From contig JADKGY010000029.1 in assembly GCA_016722045.1 (NCBI GenBank), positions 744,001 through 808,000 on the forward strand: DNA of 64,000 nt, in the 5' to 3' direction. A program made the position numbers and the translations under genes. The notes under the pieces were generated by a model, which saw only the letters and a list, made by a program, of their open reading frames with translations, did no database searches and was not told where the DNA came from. Below, one piece after another: positions 20,112-28,288 of this stretch. The DNA comes from Candidatus Opimibacter skivensis. Lineage in GTDB: Bacteria; Bacteroidota; Bacteroidia; Chitinophagales; Saprospiraceae. How positions within the stretch are numbered: position 1 is the stretch's first letter; each line of letters opens with the position of its first letter.

Positions 20112-21362
20112 TTACTTCATCGTCGCCACCATCAAATCGTATGCATCAGCGGCTGTATCATTACTTGTTTTGCCGATATATTTGAGCAACATCTGCTCTG
20201 TACTGTGTCCTGTGATGTTCTTCAACAAAGACGTTGGAATAATACCGTAATAGTTGGAACTGAAAGATTTTCTGCCGACGTGAGACGAGATTAGCTCGTA
20301 TTTGGGAAATTCACCTTGCGAATACTGGTTGTCTATCCTTTTGTTGACCTTTATTGTGTTATCTATCCTTGCCCTTTTGCATACTTCTTTGGCGTATTCA
20401 TTGAATTTTTGGTCGCTAATGGCACGCGGAAAATTTCCTTTCCTCTTTTCAAGTAAATTGGCAACCTCAGGTAGTAATGGAATGGTCACATTGGCACCTG
20501 TTTTCTCCTGGGTGAGGTCGATAAACCTTCTACCCTTATCATCCATGCGGATCATTGACGGGGTCATACGCATGAAATCTGATACTCTTTGGCCGGTGGA
20601 ACAAGCTACTAACAACCAATCTCTTACGTTATCTAAATAGTCCGGCAGGTTAGATAGATTCCGTACTAAGTCAATTTCTCTTAGATCCAGGTATATCGTA
20701 GGGTTTTTCTCCTTTCCAGCCTTGACATGCAGGCTTGCAAATTGAGGATGCAATTGAAAACCATTTCCTGCAGCATGACGGCAAACAGTACGAATCCATT
20801 TAAAGTCACGTAGAATCGTACCATGCGCATAACCCTTTGCCTTATGCCAGGCTATAAAAACACTCAGATAACTCTCATTGACTTCATCTATCCGATGCGT
20901 CTTTCCGGACTTAATATCTATGGCATGCAGACGGGTATACAGAGATGCAAGTTTGATTTGCTTAACAGTGCTATCCTCATGTTTTTTTAATTCAGTGTAG
21001 TACTGCCAATACCCTGTGAGTGTCTCCTGCTGAGTAGGGATGGGATAGTAGTATTCGTGGATGGATTGTTTGAGCCAGGATCCATCGATTTGAGAAAGTG
21101 TGTGGTTTTGTGTGTGGAATTGATGTAGTACATGAACACGGATCTGCGCTGTTTCGGAATCGATTTTGGATTTAAGGTTAACCTTGTCAATATCACGAAA
21201 GGTCTTTCCTGAGGAATATGCCGACCAAAAGTCTTTATCAACCTCAATGGGGATGCGTCCGTAGCAGGAGACTCTTTTACCATCCTCGTCTTTGAAGGTT
21301 AGCCGTGCCTCTATATTAGCCTTGGGCTTTGAGGAATTAAAGGAGAAAGTGAGTGAAACCAT
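20112..21362 (-). CDS. Tyrosine recombinase (integrase)
   Basis: A 416-residue phage-type integrase. An arm-binding N-terminus with the Bacteroidota-style RIPIEVDKDFW segment is followed by a SAM-like core-binding domain and the catalytic domain. Catalytic residues are visible: Arg in STGQRVSD, Lys in QEKTGANV, H361xxR364 in SSHVGRKSF, His386 in GHS, and nucleophile Tyr395 in LLKYIG. All appear intact. It is transcribed away from the ssrA 3' end, 185 bases away, the usual arrangement for elements that integrate into tmRNA. It catalyses site-specific integration and excision. Confidence 0.95.
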   Translation of the reverse strand: MVSLTFSFNSSKPKANIEARLTFKDEDGKRVSCYGRIPIEVDKDFWSAYSSGKTFRDIDKVNLKSKIDSETAQIRVHVLHQFHTQNHTLSQIDGSWLKQSIHEYYYPIPTQQETLTGYWQYYTELKKHEDSTVKQIKLASLYTRLHAIDIKSGKTHRIDEVNESYLSVFIAWHKAKGYAHGTILRDFKWIRTVCRHAAGNGFQLHPQFASLHVKAGKEKNPTIYLDLREIDLVRNLSNLPDYLDNVRDWLLVACSTGQRVSDFMRMTPSMIRMDDKGRRFIDLTQEKTGANVTIPLLPEVANLLEKRKGNFPRAISDQKFNEYAKEVCKRARIDNTIKVNKRIDNQYSQGEFPKYELISSHVGRKSFSSNYYGIIPTSLLKNITGHSTEQMLLKYIGKTSNDTAADAYDLMVATMK

Positions 21363-21546
21363 TGTATCAGGATTTTGATGTATTCAAAGATAATCAAACC
21401 AATGATTCCACACAAAAGTCACACATACTTGGGGCATAAACGAACAAAGAAGAACAAACTTATATTAATAAAGTGCAAATAGTATTGATTTTCAATATTT
21501 TACATATATAATTGTTCGCTACTGTTCGTAATTGTTTCCATAGTTG

Positions 21547-21914
21547 TGGAGCTGGGGGGAATTGAACCCCCGTCCAGATAAAGCTCACCTCAGCCTTCTA
21601 CATGCTTAGTTACAGATCGGATTTAAAACAACACCAGGTACTGTAACGACGCGGTGTCATTCGATTCCTTTTGATTGTCGGCCTCCGGTCGGGACATCCC
21701 TTTGGCTTATTCTGCATTTTATGGTATGCGGCAGATTTTGTAGCAGATATCAAACCTGTGGCATAATGGCTAGCTAATTACCTAGAACTAGGCAGCCATA
21801 GCGAAACGTGTTTCGCCAATTATTGGTCGACAGCCATTTGTTAACGGGGTGAACTATCATTCCCCGGCATGCTTACTGACATGACACACCTTCCTGTCGA
21901 TTCCTGTCAGCCCC
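21547..21914 (-). ncRNA. ssrA: Transfer-messenger RNA (tmRNA)
   Basis: On the minus strand the 5' end is GGGGCTGACAGGAATCGACA, and the 3' end has a T-arm (GGGTTCAATTCCCC) and an acceptor strand CAGCTCCA that pairs with GGGGCTG with one G-U pair. CCA is not encoded. The tag reading frame is at 21788-21817 and encodes GETRFAMAA followed by TAG; with the tRNA-borne Ala the tag is A-GETRFAMAA. It rescues stalled ribosomes and tags proteins for proteolysis. The 3' end is the likely integration site of the element to the left. A candidate -7 box (TACCTTTG) lies at 21953-21960 on the same strand. Confidence 0.95.
21788..21817 (-). other. tmRNA proteolysis tag reading frame
   Basis: Codons for GETRFAMAA and a TAG stop inside ssrA. 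The acidic start and the hydrophobic AMAA end match tags of other Bacteroidota (from memory, variants such as GE..YAMAA or GENNYALAA). Confidence 0.85.
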
Positions 21915-21920
21915 CGATTT

Positions 21921-22249
21921 CAAAGATCTTTCGCGCTTCTAAACGAAGTTGGCAAAGGTAAAGTTTCAAGCCCTATTCGACAGAAAACCTTTTGCAACTG
22001 ATTTCGAAACCTCAAAGTTTCAAGCAATGAGAATAAGTTTATAAAGGTTTATAGGCTTATAAGCTTATTTACATATCTATTTGATCCTTTTATCCCAATT
22101 TTCACTGATAAATGAATTGGCATCAGGAGTTAAGCCTTTCTTTCTTTTCTACCTTTTTCTGCCTTTTCCGCCCTTTCTGCCTTCCCCTCCGCCTTAGCCT
22201 CAGCCTTAGCCTTTTTCTTACCTTGCAGAACTAACCAACCTGATCCACA
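21921..22249. other. Intergenic region with pyrimidine-rich low-complexity tract
   Basis: No gene is seen. The segment 22137-22225 is a degenerate run of CTTTTTCTGCC / CCGCCTTAGCC-like units on the + strand. It shows replication slippage rather than a recognisable element. Confidence 0.5.
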
Positions 22250-23463
22250 ATGAATGACTCCATTCGCAGTCAGTTTCCTTCACTGAAACGCATCGTCAAT
22301 GGCCGTCCAATCGTCCATCTTGACGGCCCCGCAGGAACCCAGGTACCTCAATCAGTCATAGATGCGATCTCCTCTGTCTACAGCAACAGCAATGCTAATA
22401 CACATGGCCAGTTTGCCACTTCAATGGAGACGGATGAGCTGATCAATCACACCCGGAATCAAATGGCCACATTTCTTGGAGCAGAAAGTGGAAATAATAT
22501 TTCTTTTGGAGCTAATATGACCAGCCTGAACTTTGTCCTCGCCAATGCCATCGCAAGATCATTACAACCCGGAGATGAAATCCTGATCACTCAACTCGAC
22601 CATGAAGCCAACCGCGGTCCTTGGCTTCAACAACGAAAACACGGCATTGTGGTTCGTGAAGTTTTACTTGATGAAGATGGGAGCTTAGACTATGCGGATT
22701 TTGAGAAAAAGATTAACGAGAAAACCCGGGTCATTGCAATGGGCCTGGCTTCAAACATTCTTGGAACAGTAAATGAATTTGATCGCGTTCGGCAGATGGC
22801 GTATGAAGCAGGAGCACTTCTTATCGTGGATGCAGTTCATTTCGCTCCACATCTTTTGACAGATGCTAAAATGATTGATTGCGATTTTCTTCTATGCTCA
22901 GCTTATAAGTTCTATGGACCACATGTAGGCATTCTGTATTCACGTCATGGTGCACTGGATAGACTCGATACTGATCGTCTCCGCACCCAAGAACAACATG
23001 CACCTTATCGTATAGAGAGAGGTACACTCAATCACGCTGCTCTTGCGGTGTTTCATCCGCAGTTTCCTTCATTGAATCATTCGGTGAAGGCGCCACCCAA
23101 CGCGAGCGAATCATCAATGCAATGGGCATCATTCAAACACATGAACGCAGCCTGGCCCAACAACTTTATCTCGGACTACGTGATATAGACGGTATTGATA
23201 TTTATGGCCCGCCAATCAAAGAAACGCAACGTGCACCAACACTTGCATTCACAGTTGAAAATTATACACCTGAACAAATCTGCAGACAATTAGCTGAAAA
23301 AAGCATCTGAGCATGGGATGGACATTTCTATGCTTTGCGGGCTGTTGAAGTGATGGGCCTTCTCAATCAAGGTGGGGTGACGCGGATGGGCATCAGTGTT
23401 TATAATACTGCGGATGAAATAGCGTATGTGATTGCAACTCTAAAAGAAATGCTGAATAATTAA
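22250..23463 (+). pseudogene. Cysteine-desulfurase-like class V aminotransferase, broken
   Basis: PLP-dependent enzyme of the SufS-like group. The N-terminal part (22250 to about 23046) has the substrate and cofactor regions (HLDGPAGTQVPQSV, HEANRGPW) and the PLP lysine in CSAYKFYGPHVG. After 23047 the frame shifts by -1; one missing G at 23047-23048 restores ALAGVSSAVSFIESFGEG. A TGA at 23308-23310 then interrupts the same protein just before AWDGHFYALRAVEVMG, and the frame stays open to TAA 23461-23463. Two independent lesions make true decay more likely here. The neighbouring REP region and transposase relic fit a degraded zone. Confidence 0.75.
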
Positions 23464-23533
23464 TCATGATTTTTAGTCTTTTTTTCCATTACTCATATTT
23501 CAGCAGTTAGGATTTCATTCTAAAAACACCAGA

Positions 23534-23911
23534 GTGTGCATATCAAAAGATAGAAAATGGCTGATCTACAATAGAAAATCATTAAACACAATTGAATTAG
23601 AGCCTGAAAGAATATTTGATCTTATTAAAAAGAACTTGAATAAAAATTTGGAACTGACGATCGAAAAAACCATTCAGTTGATTAAAGGTGAATCCTCCCG
23701 TTGGATTAATAAAAACAATCTTCTCCTCGAGAATACAGATTATTCAAAATTTGAATGGCAAGATGAATATTACGGTGTTTCCGTTTCCCCAAAATCAATT
23801 GATACTGTCAGAGAGTACATCAAGAACCAGGAAGAACATCATAAGATAAAGTCCTTCAATGAAGAGTATAATGAATTTATGAATGAGCACGGTTTTCAGG
23901 AATTCAAATAA
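23534..23911 (+). pseudogene. REP-associated (IS200-like) transposase, N-terminus lost
   Basis: The last 80 residues (TIQLIKGESSRWINKNN, FEWQDEYYGVSVSP, YIKNQEEHHKIKSF) are the C-terminal part of a Y1/IS200-like REP-associated transposase, including the helix with the candidate catalytic Tyr before NQEEHH. The N-terminal HUH half is missing, and the first 35 residues do not match the family. The GTG at 23534 is only the first possible start. Four REP palindromes follow within 200 bases, the expected partner sequences of such transposases. Confidence 0.75.
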
Positions 23912-23915
23912 TCTC

Positions 23916-24116
23916 CCACCACTTAAAAGTGGTGGCAACTCAATTCGGTTATTGAATTACCACTAGCTTTAGCTAGTGGTTTTAGTTAGTGGTTTTAGCT
24001 AGTGGATCATAAATCAACTAGCCATACTTAATTTCACCTCCACCATTTAAAAGTGGTGGCAACTCAATCACATCCACCCCTTCCATTTTTGAATTCCCAC
24101 TAGTTTCAACTAGTGG
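23916..24116. repeat. REP/BIME cluster of four 20-bp palindromes
   Basis: Four palindromes with 9-base arms: 23916-23935 (CCACCACTT/AAGTGGTGG), 23960-23979 (CCACTAGCT/AGCTAGTGG), 24040-24059 (CCACCATTT/AAGTGGTGG, one wobble) and 24097-24116 (CCACTAGTT/AACTAGTGG). They form two alternating pairs; each pair has GGCAACTCAAT after its first palindrome and GAATT before its second. Half-copies lie between. This is the BIME layout linked to the adjacent transposase family. Confidence 0.85.
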
Positions 24117-25042
24117 ACCGATAAGCTTCCTTCTATCGCCTTCTGAATTATAACCGGATCTTCATCACCTCTCACAAACGTACTCCCTGTCATCAACTCA
24201 TACAGATGAATATATCTGTTACTCACCGTCTCCACAAATTCATCATCCATCACAGGCATCGTTTGTCCTTCAAGTCCCTGAAAACCTTTGGACATCAGCC
24301 ACTCTCTTACAAATTCTTTTGACAACTGTTCCTGCGGTAATCCTTTCTCCTGGTTGAATTCATATTTATCTGCATACCAGTATCGTGAACTATCTGGTGT
24401 ATGCACTTCGTCAATGATATATAGCTGATCCCTGTACCATCCAAATTCATACTTTGTATCGACTAGAATAAGTCCTTGCTTCGCAGCCATCTCTGTTCCT
24501 CGCTTGAATAATGCCTTAGTTATTTTAACCATTTCATTATACACATTACGAGAAAGAATTCCTTGTGCTATAATGTCATGACCTGATATATCAACATCAT
24601 GCCCACTTTCTGCTTTTGTGGCGGGGGTAATAATAGGTTGAGGAAATGCCGCATTATCCTTCATTCCTTCAGGCATCTCTTCTCCACATAGATTCCGACG
24701 CCCGGAATGATATTGACGTAACGCATGTCCCGCCAGATATCCTCTGATCACCATCTCAATCCGGATAGGCTCACACAACACACCAATTGTAACATTCGGG
24801 TGCGGCATCGCTTGTTTCCAGTTTGGTACAATATCCTTAGTGGCATCAAGAAAATACGCTGCTAATTGATTCAACACCTGTCCTTTATATGGAATGGGCC
24901 TTGGCAGAATGTAGTCGAAAGCTGAAATCCTGTCCGTAGCAATAGCCACCATAAGGTCATCAACATAATAAACGTCTCTAACTTTCCCTTTATAAAAACC
25001 TGTTTGTCCGGGAAGTGAAAAATGTGTTTCAGAGATTGGCAT
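24110..25042 (-). CDS. purC: Phosphoribosylaminoimidazole-succinocarboxamide synthase
   Basis: SAICAR synthetase joins CAIR and aspartate with ATP in purine synthesis, in the cytoplasm. It has 310 residues, the long form usual in Bacteroidota. Visible are GKVRDVYYVDD at the ATP-binding start, ATDRISAFDYILP, VIRGYLAGHALRQY and LVDTKYEFGWYRD. The stop codon (24110-24112) lies inside the last REP palindrome, so the final residues SVH and the stop come from the repeat. It is divergent from the cysteine operon. Confidence 0.95.
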   Translation of the reverse strand: MPISETHFSLPGQTGFYKGKVRDVYYVDDLMVAIATDRISAFDYILPRPIPYKGQVLNQLAAYFLDATKDIVPNWKQAMPHPNVTIGVLCEPIRIEMVIRGYLAGHALRQYHSGRRNLCGEEMPEGMKDNAAFPQPIITPATKAESGHDVDISGHDIIAQGILSRNVYNEMVKITKALFKRGTEMAAKQGLILVDTKYEFGWYRDQLYIIDEVHTPDSSRYWYADKYEFNQEKGLPQEQLSKEFVREWLMSKGFQGLEGQTMPVMDDEFVETVSNRYIHLYELMTGSTFVRGDEDPVIIQKAIEGSLSVH

Positions 25043-25100
25043 AACTTTTGGACAATTAAGTTGTTAGTTGTTAAGGAAGTCGCAAATTTCATTCAGCGAC

Positions 25101-25132
25101 TTGACATTATGAAACAAACTACCATATATTTG
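25101..25132 (+). promoter_or_regulatory. Promoter of the cysteine operon leader
   Basis: TTG at 25101-25103 and TATATTTG at 25125-25132 (TAnnTTTG) are 21 bases apart, the Bacteroidota sigma-factor layout. Transcription would start near 25139, only a few bases before the leader ATG at 25142, so the leader peptide would be almost leaderless. Confidence 0.6.
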
Positions 25133-25141
25133 TTTTCAACG

Positions 25142-25204
25142 ATGAAAAAATCAAATAATCACTTCTGTTGCGCTTGTTGTTGTTGTGCACAACCCCCGGG
25201 TTGA
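25142..25204 (+). CDS. Cysteine-rich leader peptide of the attenuator
   Basis: A 20-codon ORF with six Cys codons (HFCCACCCCA; codons at 25166-25171 and 25175-25186) and a stop at 25202-25204. The in-frame ATG at 25109 overlaps the promoter and is less likely. Ribosomes short of Cys-tRNA should stall on the Cys run. The stop region (CCGGGTTGAAC, 25196-25206) can pair with GTTCGAACCGG at 25248-25258 inside the terminator hairpin. Stalling leaves this segment free, so the antiterminator forms; termination of translation would cover it, so the terminator forms. Confidence 0.8.
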   Translation: MKKSNNHFCCACCCCAQPPG

Positions 25205-25237
25205 ACAGGAGTGTATTGTTTCTTATAAAAATATAAG

Positions 25238-25273
25238 AAGCCCTTCAGTTCGAACCGGATTGAGGGGCTTTTT
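25238..25273 (+). terminator. Attenuator terminator upstream of cysM
   Basis: A 10-bp stem (AAGCCCTTCA 25238-25247 with TGAGGGGCTT 25261-25270, one G-U pair) is followed by a T run, 20 bases before cysM. The loop holds the antiterminator segment. A separate perfect hairpin TTCTTATA/TATAAGAA lies just upstream (25220-25239) and may act as a pause or spacer hairpin. Confidence 0.8.
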
Positions 25274-25293
25274 CATTTACAACCACTTACATT

Positions 25294-26217
25294 ATGATAA
25301 CACAATTAGGACATAACACAAAAACGCTGTTAGGGCTGCCTATAATCGGTAATACACCGCTTTTATTAATAAAAAGTCTCAGTACAGATCGAGTTCGTAT
25401 CTGGGCCAAAGCCGAATGGGAACAACCCGGCGGTAGTGTAAAAGCCAGAGCTGCTCATGCCATTATAAGCGCTGCTATAAAAACAGGCCAACTTAATCGC
25501 AATATTTCTCTCCTTGATGCTTCCAGCGGAAATACTGCGATAGCCTATGCCACTCTATTACACAACCTTGGTTGGATACCAACAATTTGTCTTCCATCTA
25601 ATGCTTCATCAGAACGCAAAGCACTGTTGACAGCATTAGGCGTCAAACTAATCCTGACTTCGCCGCTCGAAGGGACTGATGGTGCGCAAGAGGTAGCAAA
25701 GGAAATCTATGCATCAAATCCCGGTGCTTATTTCTATGCCGACCAATATTCAAATGAAGCGAATTGGAAAGCTCATTATCTCACTACCGCTCAGGAAATC
25801 TGGCGGCAAACAAATGGACAAATCACTCATTTTGTTGCAGGCCTGGGCACTACCGGAACATTTACTGGGACGGGTCGCAGGCTTAAGGAACTTGGGGATG
25901 TAAAACTAATTGCATTGCAACCCAATAGCCCACTACATGGACTTGAAGGGTGGAAGCATCTCAATACCGCCCACACTCCTGCTATATATGACCCTCATCT
26001 CGCTGATGTAAATCTTGAAATTGATTCTGATCAGGCATTTAAAATGATCAGGTTCATTGCCGATCATGAAGGCTTATATATTTCCCCATCCGGTGCAGCC
26101 AATCTGATAGGGGCCATTGAAGTTGCATCCGGTATTTCAGATGGAGATATCGTCACCACCATTGCTGATACACTTGAGCGATATAAAGAAGTTCACAAAG
26201 AAATATTCGGGATATGA
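25294..26217 (+). CDS. cysM: Cysteine synthase, CysM type
   Basis: PLP enzyme that makes cysteine by sulfide or thiocarboxylate addition to O-acetyl- or O-phosphoserine. It has 307 residues. Visible are the PLP lysine in PGGSVKARAA, ASSGNTAIAYA, the glycine-rich phosphate loop GLGTTGTFTG, and SPSGAANL near the end. The operon with a JAB protease and ThiS-like carrier points to the Mycobacterium-type CysM that uses carrier-bound sulfur and O-phosphoserine. The segment LEGWKHL has Lys where, from memory, mycobacterial CysM has the substrate Arg. The stop overlaps the next ATG by four bases. The gene is controlled by the upstream attenuator. Confidence 0.9.
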   Translation: MITQLGHNTKTLLGLPIIGNTPLLLIKSLSTDRVRIWAKAEWEQPGGSVKARAAHAIISAAIKTGQLNRNISLLDASSGNTAIAYATLLHNLGWIPTICLPSNASSERKALLTALGVKLILTSPLEGTDGAQEVAKEIYASNPGAYFYADQYSNEANWKAHYLTTAQEIWRQTNGQITHFVAGLGTTGTFTGTGRRLKELGDVKLIALQPNSPLHGLEGWKHLNTAHTPAIYDPHLADVNLEIDSDQAFKMIRFIADHEGLYISPSGAANLIGAIEVASGISDGDIVTTIADTLERYKEVHKEIFGI

Positions 26218-26660
26218 CGACCACGATAGAAATCGAAATCCTTGAAGCGATTCAATCACAACTTGAATCAGCTTATCCGCATGAAGCCTGTGGATTTATT
26301 TTAGGACATGAGCATAAAGGCAAAAGAAGAATCACTAAATCCATTGAGGTTGAAAATATATCCACTGAAAATCAACGCCGGCGATTTATTATCGATCCTC
26401 TTGATTATATGAAGGTTGAAAAACTAGCTCTGAAAGAAGGACTGAGCCTTCTCGGAATTTATCATTCACACCCTGATCATCCGGCTATTCCATCTATCCA
26501 TGATCTTGAATTCGCACAGCCTTACTTTTCTTATCTCATCCATTCCATCAATTCAGGAAAGCTAACAGATACGTGCAGCTACCGCTTACAAAACGGAAAA
26601 TTTATCGAAGAAAATTTATCAGTAACTGAAAATAAAAATTCTGTTACCTCGATGCAATAA
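26214..26660 (+). CDS. JAB/MPN+ metalloprotease, Mec+-like
   Basis: A 148-residue JAB1/MPN domain protein. Visible are the catalytic Glu region (YPHEACGFILG) and the zinc motif HSHPDHPAIPSIHD. In the CysO pathway the Mec+ protease releases cysteine from the carrier C-terminus. In related systems such enzymes also trim carriers with a tail after Gly-Gly. Here the carrier ends GGSELLN, so trimming is likely needed. It is co-translated with cysM through an ATGA overlap. Confidence 0.9.
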   Translation: MTTTIEIEILEAIQSQLESAYPHEACGFILGHEHKGKRRITKSIEVENISTENQRRRFIIDPLDYMKVEKLALKEGLSLLGIYHSHPDHPAIPSIHDLEFAQPYFSYLIHSINSGKLTDTCSYRLQNGKFIEENLSVTENKNSVTSMQ

Positions 26661-26691
26661 TCTTAAAACCTAAAACAGATCAAACTCAACA

Positions 26692-26718
26692 ACTCCCCCT
26701 GTCAGGGGGCCGGGGGTA
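26692..26718. repeat. CCCCCT-AGGGGGCCGGGGGT dispersed intergenic element, copy 1
   Basis: CTCCCCCTGTCAGGGGGCCGGGGGT lies between the JAB gene and the carrier gene. Two similar copies are at 29242-29268 and 36098-36124. Each combines a C-run/G-run palindrome with a second G run. Confidence 0.55.
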
Positions 26719-26745
26719 TAAATCGTAAATCTAAAATCTAAAAAC

Positions 26746-27033
26746 ATGATTACTATATTCATTCCAACACCACTCCGCCGATTCACAAGTGATAAATCAA
26801 GTGTCATTGTGGCTGCCCGGAGCGTAACAGAAGCCATCAGGCAACTAATCTCAGCACATCCATCACTGTCACCTTATATCTATGATGAATCAGAACTCAT
26901 TCGAAAACACGTTCGTATTTATCTAGGCGAAGAAGACATCAGGGAAAAACAAGGAACAGATACACTCTTAAAAGATGGAGATGAACTAAGTATTATTCCG
27001 GCCATTGCAGGAGGATCTGAACTTTTAAATTAA
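26746..27033 (+). CDS. ThiS/MoaD-like sulfur carrier, CysO-type
   Basis: A 95-residue beta-grasp sulfur carrier. The MoaD/ThiS fold shows in IFIPTPLRRFT, the VRIYLGEEDI strand, and LLKDGDELSIIPAIAGG near the C-terminus. The Gly-Gly is followed by SELLN, so the thiocarboxylate can only form after the tail is removed, presumably by the JAB protease next door. MoeZ would adenylate and sulfurylate the trimmed Gly-Gly. It lies 8 bases before moeZ. Confidence 0.9.
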   Translation: MITIFIPTPLRRFTSDKSSVIVAARSVTEAIRQLISAHPSLSPYIYDESELIRKHVRIYLGEEDIREKQGTDTLLKDGDELSIIPAIAGGSELLN

Positions 27034-27040
27034 TCATTGT

Positions 27041-28221
27041 ATGAGCACAACAACTGAAAAAATAACTTTCAATAAAGAAGAGCTCGAACGCTATAGTCGT
27101 CATATCATCATTCCCGAGTTTAATATTGAAGGACAACGAAAACTAAAGAAGGCACGTGTCCTCGTTGTAGGGACCGGCGGACTGGGTGCACCTCTTCTTT
27201 TGTACCTCACGGCTGCGGGTGTCGGAACGATTGGGATTGTTGATTTTGACATTGTCGAAAAAAGCAATCTTCAACGGCAGGTCCTCTTTACAACGTCTGA
27301 TGTCGGCAGGCCAAAAGTTGAGGCGGCAAGGGACAGGCTTTCAGCACTTAATCCTTTTGTCAATTTTGAAGTATTCAACACAAGACTGGATAGTACAAAT
27401 GCTCTGGATATCATCTCCTCATTCGATATCGTAGCGGATGGAACAGATAATTTTCCTACACGGTATCTTGTCAATGATGCCTGCGTCTTTGCCGGAAAAT
27501 AAATGTATTCGCATCTATTTATAGATTCGAAGGACAAGCCAGTGTATTCAACTATCTCTATCCTGATGGTAGCCGGGGACCAAATTACAGGGACTTGTTT
27601 CCTGCCCCACCACCCGCAGGATTAGTTCCAAGTTGTGCAGAAGGTGGAGTCCTTGGTGTGCTACCTGGAATACTGGGCAGCCTTCAGGCAAATGAAGTAA
27701 TTAAGGTAATCTCAGGTATAGGAACACCTTTAGCAGGACGACTTTTTCAGTTTGATGCTGCTGAATTCCAATCAAAAATCTATAAAATTTCAAAGGACCC
27801 TGAGAACCCGATTTCAGGAATTAATCCGACTCAGACTGAACTCATCGATTATGAAATTTTTTGCGGAATAAATCAACATCAGTTACCGCATGAACTGGAA
27901 CTAAAACAAGAAATTTCGGTCGATCAATTGAATGACTGGATTAAATCAGGAAAAGATTTTCAGCTCATCGATGTGCGTGAACCTTACGAATACGAAATCG
28001 CTAATCTTGGAGGCACTCTTATTCCAAAAGGGGAAATATTAACCCACCTCAATAAGGTTGAAAGAGAAAAGCCAGTCGTGGTCTATTGTCGATCAGGAAA
28101 AAGAAGCCGGGATGTGATCAATCTTCTGGAGGAAAAAGGTGGCTTCGACCATCTCTTAAATCTGCAGGGCGGTATCCTCGCATGGGCAGACAAAATAGAC
28201 CCAACTATGCCTAAATACTAA
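27041..28221 (+). pseudogene. MoeZ-like carrier-activating enzyme with rhodanese domain, one-base frame break
   Basis: E1-like adenylyltransferase fused to a rhodanese. Visible are the start YSRHIIIPEFN, the ATP-binding VVGTGGLGAPLL, the catalytic Cys in PSCAEGGVLG, then a rhodanese domain with active site CRSGKRSR. Both CxxC zinc pairs of MoeB are absent (PNYRDLF and NPISGIN), as I recall for MoeZ proteins. The frame breaks at 27496-27499: with one more A the protein continues as AGKINVFASIYRFEG. The rest of the operon is intact and conserved, so a sequence error is plausible. It activates and sulfurylates the carrier. Confidence 0.85.
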
Positions 28222-28261
28222 CATCCCTCAACCTAAGAATCGTAAATTTGTTACACCATCA

Positions 28262-28288
28262 CAAATCTAAAATCTAAAATCTAAAATC
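28262..28288 (+). repeat. AATCTAAA tandem repeat before the peroxiredoxin start
   Basis: About three and a half copies of AATCTAAA directly precede the ATG. A shorter run of the same unit directly precedes the carrier gene start (26726-26742). Repeats at this position may alter translation. Confidence 0.5.

Noticed and set aside
23308..23310. UGA read as Trp (alternative genetic code) to explain the TGA in the desulfurase-like gene
   Set aside because: TGA is used as a normal stop by intact genes here such as clpC, def and ruvX, so the standard code holds.
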